From Candidatus Aenigmatarchaeota archaeon (GTDB lineage: Archaea; Aenigmatarchaeota; Aenigmatarchaeia; PWEA01; JAGHBM01), in NCBI GenBank assembly GCA_021160955.1, contig JAGHBM010000075.1, positions 1-14,471 of the forward strand: a stretch of 14,471 nt of DNA, written 5' to 3'. Shown piece by piece: positions 5,747 through 13,437 of the stretch. How positions within the stretch are numbered: the stretch's first letter is position 1; every line of letters starts with the position of its first letter. The notes beneath the pieces were generated by a model, which was not told the DNA's origin, ran no database searches, and was given only the letters and a program-made list of their open reading frames with translations. Position numbers and translations under genes: made by a program.

Positions 5747-6934
5747 TCATCTAGTCAAAATTTTTATCACGTCTCTGTCTTTCAGCTCGTGATCTGCACC
5801 AACCTTTCTTTTAGTTCTCGCATCTATCGCTCCTATGAATCTCTCTCCAATTTCACTGTGAATTCTATACGCGAGTTCTCTTGCCGTTGTTCCCTTTGGT
5901 ACCAAATGAGCGTCTGGCAGTACTCTTCCTTTCTTATCTGACCAATGTGTTTCGTCTTCAACCGGATAAACGACTATATAGTTCATTACATCAAAAACCG
6001 CTTTGTTAAGGCACTCTTGGATTCCAGTCGATCCAAATCTTTTAAGAAATTTTCTTATGGTTTCCAGGGCATCTTCTTGATCCTTTGTGAGCGATTTCAA
6101 CACCTCGAAGTCATCGGAACCTGGCATGTAACTTATCAACCCCTTCTCAGATGCAGTTCTGAGTGCAAGTTCATAATCTGCTGAGCAGGGAATTATGATC
6201 TTTTCTGGAAACTTTTCTTTTACAATCTTCAAGTTTTTCTCGGCCTCGGGGAGATCCATCTTGTTAGCAGCTATTATTATCGGTTTTGATATTTTCCTCA
6301 AGTTTTTTGCAAATTCGAAGATATCTTCATCAATCCATTTTGTTGGTGATGTTGGATCCACTCCAGACATTTCAATTGCTTTGTGAATATCTTCTTTTTT
6401 TATACCAAGTCCTGAGAATCTGTTCATTATCTGCTTCTCGAAATCAGACTTAGTTATTTCACTTTCCTTGGCCATTCTGTTCCATTCTCTTTGAAATATT
6501 TTTGCATACCAAAGGTTCACTTCATTTTCAAAAAATTCTATATCTTCTATTGGATTGTGATTTTTGGATGGATTCCCCTCAGAGTCAGTTGTTCCCGAAA
6601 CATCTAACACATGTATGAGCACGGGTGCTTCTCTTAGATCATCCAGAAATTGGTTTCCCAGACCTTTGCCTTCATGCGCACCTGGAATCAGACCGGCCAC
6701 ATCTAATAACTTTATCGGTATAAATCTCGTTCCATTTATACATTTGGAATTGTTTGGGTTGCATGGTTTTTCTATCTCTCTGCATGGACACGGAGAAGTT
6801 ACATATCCTATTCCTTCATTTGGTTTTATCGTGGTGAATATCCTATTTGAGATTTCAACATCAGTCATAGTCGCAGCTTTAAAGAACGTAGATTTTCCAA
6901 CATTTGTCTTACCAACCAGCCCAATCAGAACCAT
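5747..6934 (-). CDS. Obg/YchF-type GTPase with TGS domain (archaeal YGR210-like branch)
   Basis: The 395-aa protein has all G motifs in order: G1 GKTNVGKS (8-15), G2 region TT near 34-35, G3 DVAGL (78-82), G4 NKMD (224-227) and G5 SAD (251-253). The intact NKxD indicates GTP use, unlike bacterial YchF/OLA1, which has an altered G4 and prefers ATP. A cysteine cluster between G2 and G3 (CPCREIEKPC, then C65) is a feature I associate with the archaeal/YGR210 branch. A helical insertion follows (about 135-215). The C-terminus (about 317-395) is a TGS domain, which often contacts RNA or ribosomes. The probable role is ribosome-associated; the exact function is unknown. The ATG at 6934 has TTTATAAA (6951-6958) close upstream and no clear ribosome binding site. 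Confidence 0.9.
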   Translation of the reverse strand: MVLIGLVGKTNVGKSTFFKAATMTDVEISNRIFTTIKPNEGIGYVTSPCPCREIEKPCNPNNSKCINGTRFIPIKLLDVAGLIPGAHEGKGLGNQFLDDLREAPVLIHVLDVSGTTDSEGNPSKNHNPIEDIEFFENEVNLWYAKIFQREWNRMAKESEITKSDFEKQIMNRFSGLGIKKEDIHKAIEMSGVDPTSPTKWIDEDIFEFAKNLRKISKPIIIAANKMDLPEAEKNLKIVKEKFPEKIIIPCSADYELALRTASEKGLISYMPGSDDFEVLKSLTKDQEDALETIRKFLKRFGSTGIQECLNKAVFDVMNYIVVYPVEDETHWSDKKGRVLPDAHLVPKGTTARELAYRIHSEIGERFIGAIDARTKRKVGADHELKDRDVIKILTR

Positions 6935-6980
6935 GATACAATTTTTGTGATTTATAAAACTTATTTGTATTCTTTTTCGA

Positions 6981-6990
6981 TTTTTAAATA
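6981..6990 (+). promoter_or_regulatory. TATA box of the RLI gene, leaderless start
   Basis: TTTTTAAATA is centred about 25 bp before ATG 7011, with no ribosome binding site in the gap, which fits leaderless transcription. Confidence 0.5.
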
Positions 6991-7010
6991 TTGCAAGTCA
7001 ATTTTATTTT

Positions 7011-8753
7011 ATGGTCAAGAGAATTGCTGTCATTGACTATCAGAAATGCAATCCAAGTAAATGTAACTATGAATGTATAAGATTTTGTCCCAAGAATAGG
7101 GCAGGGGAAAAATGCATAAAAGAGAGAGAGGATGGTAAACCGGTAATAGACGAGAACTTGTGTATAGGTTGTGGTATATGCGTAAAGAAATGTCCATTCA
7201 ATGCAATAAAGATAGTTAACCTTCCCGATGCATTGACTGAAAATCCTATTCATAGATTCGGTAGCAACGGCTTTGCTCTCTACAGACTCCCGATACCTGT
7301 ACCGGGTAAGGTGATAGGACTCCTGGGTCCGAATGGAATAGGCAAAACAACTGCAATGAAAATACTGTCTGGAAAATTGAAACCAAATATGGGGTCATCC
7401 GAGGAAATCAACTGGGAGAAGCTCTCAACAATGTTCAGAGGAAACGAACTTCAGAAATATTTTGAAAGTCTATCTGAAGATGTCAAGACCATATATAAAC
7501 CACAACAAGTTGATGAAATACCAAAGATCTATTCCGGCCCAGTGAAGAAAATCATCAACGAGAAGGCATTCGAAATTTTGAAGAGGCTGTCCGTTGATTA
7601 TATAACGAATAGAAGGACTGAAGATTTATCCGGAGGAGAATTACAAAAACTGGCAATAGCCATTTCTCTATCCAAAGAAGCGGATTTTTATTTTATAGAC
7701 GAACCTTCTTCTTACTTGGATGTAAAGGAGAGATTAGAAGTGGGAAAGCTGATAAGGGAGGTTGGTAAAGAAAAAACTGTGATAGTTACTGATCACGACC
7801 TCGCTACTTTGGATTTTATGGCCGATATAATACACATATTTTACGGCGTTCCGAGTGTGTACGGAGTTGTTAGCAAGCCTTACAGTGTGCGTGTTGGTAT
7901 AAACACATTTCTCTATGGTTACATAAAAGAAGATAACGTTAGAATAAGAGAAGAACCCATAACCTTTGAGGTGAGAGCACCAACTAAGAAGTCAGATTCT
8001 TATTACCTTACAAAGTTCACGGAAATAGAGAAAGATCTTGGGGGATTCATTCTAACTGTAGAGCCGGGCGAGATAAAATATCAAGAAATCTTAGCAATCT
8101 TCGGTGCAAATGCATTGGGTAAAACTACATTTGCAAAGATACTTGCCGGCGAGATAAAACCTGATTCCGGAAAGATAGAACCGGAGGTAAAAATAAGTTA
8201 TAAACCTCAGTACATTTATACCAAATTTGATGGAACCGTTTTGGATATATTGAACAAGAATAAGAATTTCTTGAAGTATAAGAATTCCATAGTTACACCT
8301 CTTGGTCTCGACAAACTCTATCAATCAAAAGTTTCCAAGTTGAGTGGTGGCGAGCTTCAGAGGCTTGCGATAGCTCTCTGTCTTATGCAAGATGCAGATC
8401 TCTATCTCTTGGACGAACCATCGGCTTACCTGGATGTTGAACAAAGACTTGTGGCAGCTAAGGTCATAAAAAAGATAATTGAGCTCAGAGAGGCAACAGC
8501 AATGGTGATAGACCATGATATTCTATTCTTGGACTATATCGCTGATAGGGGTATGGTATTTTTAGGAGAGTCTGGAAAAAGAGGTCACGCCATAAAACCA
8601 GGCACACTTGAGTCTTCTTTTAACACATTCTTGAGAGATGTAGAAATAACTTTCAGGAGGGATCCAGAAAACGGTAGACCAAGGGCAAACAAACCTGGAT
8701 CAGTTAAGGACAGAGAACAAAAAGAAAGTGGTAATTACTATTATCTTAAATGA
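7011..8753 (+). CDS. RLI/ABCE1 ribosome recycling ATPase
   Basis: The 580-aa protein has the full ABCE1 layout. Two [4Fe-4S] clusters are bound by eight cysteines: C13, C18, C22, C26, C35 and the ferredoxin motif C51-C54-C57-C61. The first nucleotide-binding domain has Walker A GPNGIGKTT (106-114), signature LSGGELQK, Walker B FYFIDEPSSYLD and switch VTDHD. The second has Walker A GANALGKTT, signature LSGGELQR, Walker B LYLLDEPSAYLD and VIDHD. A hinge and basic C-terminus complete it. In archaea ABCE1 splits ribosomes into subunits after termination, working with aRF1/Pelota. Length and motif content are normal. Its last 13 bp overlap the end of the convergent proline-rich gene. Confidence 0.97.
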   Translation: MVKRIAVIDYQKCNPSKCNYECIRFCPKNRAGEKCIKEREDGKPVIDENLCIGCGICVKKCPFNAIKIVNLPDALTENPIHRFGSNGFALYRLPIPVPGKVIGLLGPNGIGKTTAMKILSGKLKPNMGSSEEINWEKLSTMFRGNELQKYFESLSEDVKTIYKPQQVDEIPKIYSGPVKKIINEKAFEILKRLSVDYITNRRTEDLSGGELQKLAIAISLSKEADFYFIDEPSSYLDVKERLEVGKLIREVGKEKTVIVTDHDLATLDFMADIIHIFYGVPSVYGVVSKPYSVRVGINTFLYGYIKEDNVRIREEPITFEVRAPTKKSDSYYLTKFTEIEKDLGGFILTVEPGEIKYQEILAIFGANALGKTTFAKILAGEIKPDSGKIEPEVKISYKPQYIYTKFDGTVLDILNKNKNFLKYKNSIVTPLGLDKLYQSKVSKLSGGELQRLAIALCLMQDADLYLLDEPSAYLDVEQRLVAAKVIKKIIELREATAMVIDHDILFLDYIADRGMVFLGESGKRGHAIKPGTLESSFNTFLRDVEITFRRDPENGRPRANKPGSVKDREQKESGNYYYLK

Positions 8754-9169
8754 TCGGCGGGTCTCCCGGATAACATTCCCTCTATTCTTTCAATCCTATT
8801 TTCTATCTCATCGAGCCTTCTTAAAATTTCCTGAAGTACATTTTCATTGTTGTATGTTCTTTCTTCGCTGTATCTCTGTGGACGTGGTCTTACTTCCTCG
8901 CTCAAAGGTTTCATTGGTGGAGGTTCAAGAGGTCTTCTTGGAGTGGATTCATCTTGAGGAATTGGTTTATCAAAAATATGATCCACATGCCCTTCATGGT
9001 TCGTCGGAGGTCTGTAACTCTGTTCCGATGGAAGTGGAAGTCTTCTTATCTCCTCCGGTTCGGGCATGGAGAAATCTTCACGTGGGATTCTTTTTTCCTC
9101 AAGGTTCAATAATGGTCTCTTCTCTTCATTTCTCTTTGGCTTAATTATTTTTTTGAAAGTGCCGAACAT
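8741..9169 (-). CDS. proline-rich, probably disordered protein with C-terminal coiled coil (142 aa)
   Basis: ATG 9169 gives a 142-aa protein. A longer frame from 9226 would need a non-ATG start and would run through the neighbouring promoter region. The N-terminus is basic (MFGTFKKIIKPKRNEEKR). Residues about 35-105 are rich in proline, glutamate and arginine (RRPLEPPPMKPLSEE) and look disordered. The last 35 residues form a heptad coiled coil (ILRRLDEIENRIERIEGML), which suggests oligomerisation or docking on a partner. No enzyme motif or membrane segment is seen. It is convergent with RLI, overlapping by 13 bp, and divergent from the 382-aa coiled-coil gene, with which it could share a promoter region. 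Family unknown. Confidence 0.72.
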   Translation of the reverse strand: MFGTFKKIIKPKRNEEKRPLLNLEEKRIPREDFSMPEPEEIRRLPLPSEQSYRPPTNHEGHVDHIFDKPIPQDESTPRRPLEPPPMKPLSEEVRPRPQRYSEERTYNNENVLQEILRRLDEIENRIERIEGMLSGRPADHLR

Positions 9170-9198
9170 GTTACCAACAATAAATATTAAATCGGTCC

Positions 9199-9210
9199 TA
9201 TATTTAAATA
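9199..9210 (+). promoter_or_regulatory. TATA box upstream of the coiled-coil/TIM-barrel operon
   Basis: TATATTTAAATA is centred 22-25 bp before ATG 9226 and nothing resembling a ribosome binding site follows, so the transcript is probably leaderless. A second AT-rich element (AATAAATATTAAAT, 9179-9192) could serve the minus-strand gene. Confidence 0.45.
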
Positions 9211-9225
9211 TTGGAAGTGTTTTCA

Positions 9226-10374
9226 ATGGGAGCTCTCATCGAGAGAAAAATAGTTTTAACTGGTGTCGTTGGATTTCCTACTCAAATTTATTTTAAAATC
9301 ATAGGATTATTGAAAAATAGAGGATACACGGTAAAAAAATATCAGGATTGGATAGAGATAAACCCGAGAAGCAACCTTTATCAAGAGATGATGAGAAAAA
9401 GACAAGCCATAGAGCAGAATGTCGCGAGAATTCTCTCGACCATAAGTGATATGAGGAGGGATATAGAACTCATAAAGCATGATCTCAGGAAGTTTGAACA
9501 AGTTCTGGAACACTTTGAAAAGAACAAATTGGATACGTTGAAATCGGATTTTGTTGATCTTGTTGATAGTCAGACACCCACAGCGATGCATAAGCTCGTT
9601 GCCAGTGGAAAGTTTCCGACGTTGGTTTACGATTTCTTCAAGATAGAAAAGGAAGAAGACATAGACAAACTGAAGATATCGGAGAGTGAGAAAGGACTTC
9701 TCAGAATAAAATGGATGTTGTTTCAGGAATGGATGGAAAAGTATAGAAAGGCCGTTAAGGAAAGGGTCGATATGTTGAGGGAGGAACTCAACAACAGGAT
9801 CGCATCTCTTGAGAGCAACAAGAAGCTAGTCGAACCTTATTTAAAGGCGATATACAAACTCAAAGTCGGAGAAAGCAAGTATTCCGGTCTTGATGATCCA
9901 ACTATAATCGAGGGATACAACACCATAGTCTCTGGTGTAGAGTTGTATTGCTGGAAGCCCGTATCAACAAAGAACGTAAAGAAAGGTAAGTATTATTCTT
10001 ATCTTGACATTGAGATAAGGAAAAAAACCATCTCTGCTGGAGGATCTGAAAAAGAGACCATGGAAATAGATATTAAGGTTTATGTAAAAACCAAAAAAGA
10101 GATAGAAGAAATCGAAGAGAGTATAAAAAAGAAAGAAGAGTTGATGTGGTTGGAGATAGAACAGTTCAAAGGAAAATCTCCCGAAGAGGAAAAAGAAGTT
10201 GAGGAAAAGAAGGGAAGATTCGATAAGATAGATTCATTTTTGAAGAAGATATTGTCATCAAAAGAAGGCGAACCAAAGGAAGTTGCAGCCGCCGTAAAAG
10301 AAGAATTTATATCCCTTTACGATGATCTTAAAGATATAATAGGCGGTTTGAAATTCAAGAGGCATCCGATATGA
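9226..10374 (+). CDS. coiled-coil protein of unknown function (382 aa)
   Basis: ATG 9226 is preferred over the TTG at 9211 because the TATA box sits about 22 bp upstream. The first 40 residues resemble a small alpha/beta unit (IERKIVLTGVVGFPTQIYFK, then LLKNRGYTVKKYQDWIEI). Residues about 50-110 and 155-215 are long amphipathic helices with heptad character (RILSTISDMRRDIELIKHDL). A beta-rich stretch lies at about 235-290 (GVELYCWKPVST, YYSYLDIEIRKKTI, EIDIKVYVKTK). The rest is charged helix ending KFKRHPI. No catalytic motif is evident. The next gene starts inside its stop codon (ATGA), so the two products are probably made in fixed ratio and may form a complex. Function unknown. Confidence 0.85.
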   Translation: MGALIERKIVLTGVVGFPTQIYFKIIGLLKNRGYTVKKYQDWIEINPRSNLYQEMMRKRQAIEQNVARILSTISDMRRDIELIKHDLRKFEQVLEHFEKNKLDTLKSDFVDLVDSQTPTAMHKLVASGKFPTLVYDFFKIEKEEDIDKLKISESEKGLLRIKWMLFQEWMEKYRKAVKERVDMLREELNNRIASLESNKKLVEPYLKAIYKLKVGESKYSGLDDPTIIEGYNTIVSGVELYCWKPVSTKNVKKGKYYSYLDIEIRKKTISAGGSEKETMEIDIKVYVKTKKEIEEIEESIKKKEELMWLEIEQFKGKSPEEEKEVEEKKGRFDKIDSFLKKILSSKEGEPKEVAAAVKEEFISLYDDLKDIIGGLKFKRHPI

Positions 10375-11906
10375 TCGGAAAACTTCTCAAAAAGGAGAAA
10401 AAACTTCCCATAGAACCAAAACATTATAAAGTCGGAGTTACAAGTGGTATACCGTCAATTGATAAGGCTACTGCACCACAACAAGTTCAAATGGTAGTCA
10501 CCAAGGGTGTCAAAGTAATTGAGATAGACCTCGAATTTCCAACTTCTGTTACTCCCATAGACATAGAAAAACTCAGGAGTATAGGAGAGGCACAAAAACT
10601 GGAATTTACCATACACGGTGCTACCAATGTCTCGTTGCCAACAACGTCCGCAGAGAAACTTGAATACAAGAGAGTCGACGATGATATGAAGGAATACATC
10701 AAAGTGGCAAAAAAGATTGGTGCCAAGGCGATAAACATCCATAGCTCTTACTTACCAAGTCCTTTCTTTTATAGGGAGACCAGGAAATGGTCATACTTAT
10801 TGGTTGATGAGAACGGGAATCCCATAGAAGATAAACTTTTAAGGTCTGAAAAGGCCCTTAATTGGTTTGCCTTGGAGGAGATGAAAAGACATACATCCAA
10901 GGCATCAGAGTCATTACTTCTACAGTATCTTACAAAAAAATACAAAGACATGAAGAAGGCGGAAGAAGAATTTGAAAAGTTGTTTGGGGAAGAGAAAGAG
11001 AAAATGATATTAGAAGCGTGGAAGGATTACATACGAGAGGTTGTAAAGAAAAAAGTCGAATCTGTTTTGTCAATGGCAGAGTATCATGCTTACATAATAG
11101 TTGCATGGGATATGTACGAAAATAAAGATCCGTTGTGGAAAAATATTTGTGGAAAAAAAGACCCTATAGAATTGATAGAAAGTGGAGAAGAAGGTAAGCT
11201 CGTTGATGCTGTTGCTGCCAAATACCTCGAAGGACACATAAATAAACTGTTGAAGGACTTAGAAAAAAACAAAATTACTCTATTGATAGAGGTTCCTGAT
11301 TGCAGATCTGCATCTTACAGGGGTCATTTCAGACTCGTGAGACCAAAGGATATATGTCATCTCATGAAAAAAATAGATAATCCATATGTCAGATGTACCA
11401 TAGATTTTGAACACGTCGCCACTCATGGTCTTGATGTTATGAAAGAAATAAAAGCACTTGGTCCGAGGGATGGTGAATATGTAAAAATGCTTCATGTCGG
11501 TTCGAATCCATCTCCGGCACATCTTCACATTCCCGTTGAGAGAGGAGATATATACCTTTACAAATTGATGTGGGAGTTAAGACTCAGAGGATTCATGGAT
11601 GGATATATTCTATATGAGTGGGGTGGTGGAAGGAGAGAAGAGGTGAGATGGCTCGAGAGTGTTCAAAACCTTAAGAGAATGGCCATATATCTCGAAGCTG
11701 ATATCCCTCCAGATAAGCTTCCAAAAGAATTCTTTGGTCTAACTGAAGGTGAGATAGAGAGGGAAAGAAGAATAATAGAAAGAAATATGTTCAATCCGCT
11801 CCAAGGAACGCTCGAAGCCCCAGAACTTTCCCATACGTGGTTTGGCGGAGAGATTCTAAAGAAGAAAAAACCAAAAGAAGTATGGGAAAGGGAAGAATTT
11901 AGATGA
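10371..11906 (+). CDS. xylose-isomerase-like TIM-barrel protein with large helical insertion (511 aa)
   Basis: The start overlaps the previous stop (ATGA, 10371-10374), showing translational coupling. Two barrel halves are visible. Residues 20-130 have strands ending in VKVIEIDLE, FTIHGATN (H82) and AKAINIHSSY (H124). Residues 300-430 have TLLIEVPD (E307), CTIDFEH (D345, H348), KMLHVGSNP (H375) and GYILYEWGGG (E416). The ordered Glu, Asp-x-x-His, His, Glu set matches the metal ligands of the AP-endonuclease-2/xylose-isomerase-like barrel family. An all-helical insertion of about 160 residues (135-295) separates the halves and makes the protein far longer than the usual 250-300 aa. It could be a sugar isomerase, a nuclease or a binding protein; the substrate is unknown. 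Confidence 0.8.
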   Translation: MIGKLLKKEKKLPIEPKHYKVGVTSGIPSIDKATAPQQVQMVVTKGVKVIEIDLEFPTSVTPIDIEKLRSIGEAQKLEFTIHGATNVSLPTTSAEKLEYKRVDDDMKEYIKVAKKIGAKAINIHSSYLPSPFFYRETRKWSYLLVDENGNPIEDKLLRSEKALNWFALEEMKRHTSKASESLLLQYLTKKYKDMKKAEEEFEKLFGEEKEKMILEAWKDYIREVVKKKVESVLSMAEYHAYIIVAWDMYENKDPLWKNICGKKDPIELIESGEEGKLVDAVAAKYLEGHINKLLKDLEKNKITLLIEVPDCRSASYRGHFRLVRPKDICHLMKKIDNPYVRCTIDFEHVATHGLDVMKEIKALGPRDGEYVKMLHVGSNPSPAHLHIPVERGDIYLYKLMWELRLRGFMDGYILYEWGGGRREEVRWLESVQNLKRMAIYLEADIPPDKLPKEFFGLTEGEIERERRIIERNMFNPLQGTLEAPELSHTWFGGEILKKKKPKEVWEREEFR

Positions 11907-11917
11907 GCATTTACAAA

Positions 11918-11924
11918 TTTTTTT
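11918..11924 (+). terminator. poly-T terminator after the TIM-barrel gene
   Basis: A run of seven T lies 12 bases after the TGA, in an otherwise AT-rich gap. It fits an archaeal U-tract terminator. Confidence 0.4.
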
Positions 11925-11956
11925 ATAAATCTAACATTAATTAATCAAACGAAATC

Positions 11957-11964
11957 TTTATATA
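11957..11964 (+). promoter_or_regulatory. TATA box of the nucleotidyltransferase gene
   Basis: TTTATATA with upstream CGAAATC (BRE-like) is about 35 bp before ATG 11996. This leaves a short leader that holds GTGAT (11988-11992) as ribosome binding site. Confidence 0.55.
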
Positions 11965-11995
11965 GGAGATATTGTAATTATTTTATAGTGATTAC

Positions 11996-13315
11996 ATGAA
12001 GAAGAAAAAAATCAAAAGGAAAATAAGCAAAAGGATAAAGGACTTCTCAAAGAAGAGACGTGCAGAAATTGTAAAAGAATTCTCCAAGAAGCTTTTGGAT
12101 AAGTACGGAAAGTACATAAAATCAATAGTGGTTTGGGGTTCTACTGCTCGTGATGAATTTAAAATTGATAGTGATATAGACTTAGTTATTTTAGTTGATG
12201 ATACTCTCAAAGACTTTGATGCAAAAAAAGAATCAGAGATGGAAGAATTCATACATGATCTTGCATCAAAAATAGACGATAAGCTTTCGCCGCAAAATCC
12301 ATGGACCATAACGAGTTTCATGAAGATGATCAACGATTTTACTCCTTTAGCCTATGCGGTTTTGAAAGATGGAATACCGGTGTATGATACGGGTTTCTTC
12401 TTAACAGCCAAAAGACTTCTCGAAAAAGGCGAGATAAGAGCTACTCCAGAGGCAGCGGAGAGAAGAATGAGAACGGTTCCAAAGAGATTGCTGAGAGCAA
12501 AGACAGCAAAACTATGGTTAGTGGCTGAAGATGTTTATTATGCAATGATCGGTGCTGAAGAGGCCGTTTTGATGTACCTCGGTATTGGTCCTCCCGATCC
12601 TATACATGCCGCTGAGGCTCTCGAAGAGCATTTGGTTAGCAGAGGGCTACTCGAAAAGAAATACGTCAAATATCTTGATGAAGTCGTTAAATTCAGGAAG
12701 AAAGTTGAGCGCCGTGAAATAAAGGACATAAAAGGATCTGATATCGATGAATTCCTTAAGAAAGGAGAAGAATTTGTCGAGAGGATGAACAAACTTCTAA
12801 AAGAATTAATATTGAGGAGAAAGGCAACGTACATACAAAAAAACTATGAGATCATGCTCAAGGCGTCCATAGCTGCGCTGAAGTCTTTGGATAAATTACC
12901 AAAAGATCCAAAGAACCTTCCCAATGCCTTCAAGAAACACTTGATAGAGGAGCAGAAATTGAACCCGGTTTATAATGAAGTTTTCGACAAAGTTCTTGAA
13001 ATGAAGAAATTGTTGAATGACAAGAAGATAGACAAAATTCCCGAGCGTGACATTCATTTAACTAAAGAGTACATAAGAAGGTTCATTGGATCAGTTAGAG
13101 ATTTAATCAAAGAAAGGGATTTGGAAGAACAAAAAGTTCCAGATGTTCCTGTAAAGAAGGAAAACCCACGAAAGAAAAAGCCCAAAGGCAAGTCTACCAA
13201 GAAGAAAAGCGAAAAAGAATCTCAAAAATCTATCAAGGAATCAAAGGAAGAAGAGGTCAATGTATTGGAAAAAGATAAAATTGATACCGACGAGAAGATG
13301 GTCAAGAAACGATGA
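11996..13315 (+). CDS. nucleotidyltransferase fused to HEPN-like helical domain(s), lysine-rich tail (439 aa)
   Basis: Residues 43-67 carry the pol-beta-type nucleotidyltransferase signature: GST (48-50) followed by D60 and D62 (DSDIDLVIL). The next segment to about 133 completes the small NTase fold (LAYAVLKDGIPVYDTG). Residues about 165-275 are helical and resemble a HEPN domain (RAKTAKLWLVAEDVYYAMIGAEEAVLMYLGIG is one run, then PDPIHAAEALEEHL). The catalytic R-x4-6-H of RNase HEPNs is not evident. A second helical unit spans about 280-372. The last 65 residues are a lysine/glutamate-rich disordered tail. MNT and HEPN proteins usually come as two-gene toxin-antitoxin modules; here the two domains are one protein. 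It may transfer nucleotides to a protein or RNA; the target is unknown. Confidence 0.82.
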   Translation: MKKKKIKRKISKRIKDFSKKRRAEIVKEFSKKLLDKYGKYIKSIVVWGSTARDEFKIDSDIDLVILVDDTLKDFDAKKESEMEEFIHDLASKIDDKLSPQNPWTITSFMKMINDFTPLAYAVLKDGIPVYDTGFFLTAKRLLEKGEIRATPEAAERRMRTVPKRLLRAKTAKLWLVAEDVYYAMIGAEEAVLMYLGIGPPDPIHAAEALEEHLVSRGLLEKKYVKYLDEVVKFRKKVERREIKDIKGSDIDEFLKKGEEFVERMNKLLKELILRRKATYIQKNYEIMLKASIAALKSLDKLPKDPKNLPNAFKKHLIEEQKLNPVYNEVFDKVLEMKKLLNDKKIDKIPERDIHLTKEYIRRFIGSVRDLIKERDLEEQKVPDVPVKKENPRKKKPKGKSTKKKSEKESQKSIKESKEEEVNVLEKDKIDTDEKMVKKR

Positions 13316-13362
13316 TCTTTTCTCTCTTTTCTTTTTTCCAATTTTATTTCTTTCATTTCTCA
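13316..13362 (+). terminator. pyrimidine/poly-T termination tract
   Basis: After the TGA the plus strand is almost pure pyrimidine with several T-runs (ctcttttcttttttccaattttatttc), ahead of a new promoter. This fits an archaeal terminator and shows that the ORF frame extending upstream of 13438 is not coding. Confidence 0.5.
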
Positions 13363-13382
13363 GGTTGTTTTAAAGAGTTAAC

Positions 13383-13417
13383 TTTATATAGTAGTTGTTA
13401 CTATATTATAGTAGTAA
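13383..13417 (+). promoter_or_regulatory. TATA box and candidate operator of the metallophosphoesterase gene
   Basis: TTTATATA at 13383-13390 lies about 50 bp before ATG 13438. It overlaps a perfect 8-bp inverted repeat, ATATAGTA (13386-13393) and TACTATAT (13399-13406), with a 5-bp spacer. TATAGTAGT recurs in direct orientation at 13407-13415, 20 bp from its first copy at 13387-13395. A dimeric regulator bound there would cover the TATA box and start site. AT-rich DNA makes short repeats common, so this is tentative. Confidence 0.4.
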
Positions 13418-13437
13418 ATAATATTTTGGGTGGGTTT

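Noticed and set aside
8728..9144. 138-aa plus-strand frame
   Set aside because: It is antisense to the proline-rich protein; that strand has a convincing coiled coil and an ATG start, whereas this frame has no family-like features.
13312..13437. N-terminal extension of the metallophosphoesterase
   Set aside because: The stretch is a pyrimidine terminator followed by a TATA box; the first strand and metal motif begin right after ATG 13438.
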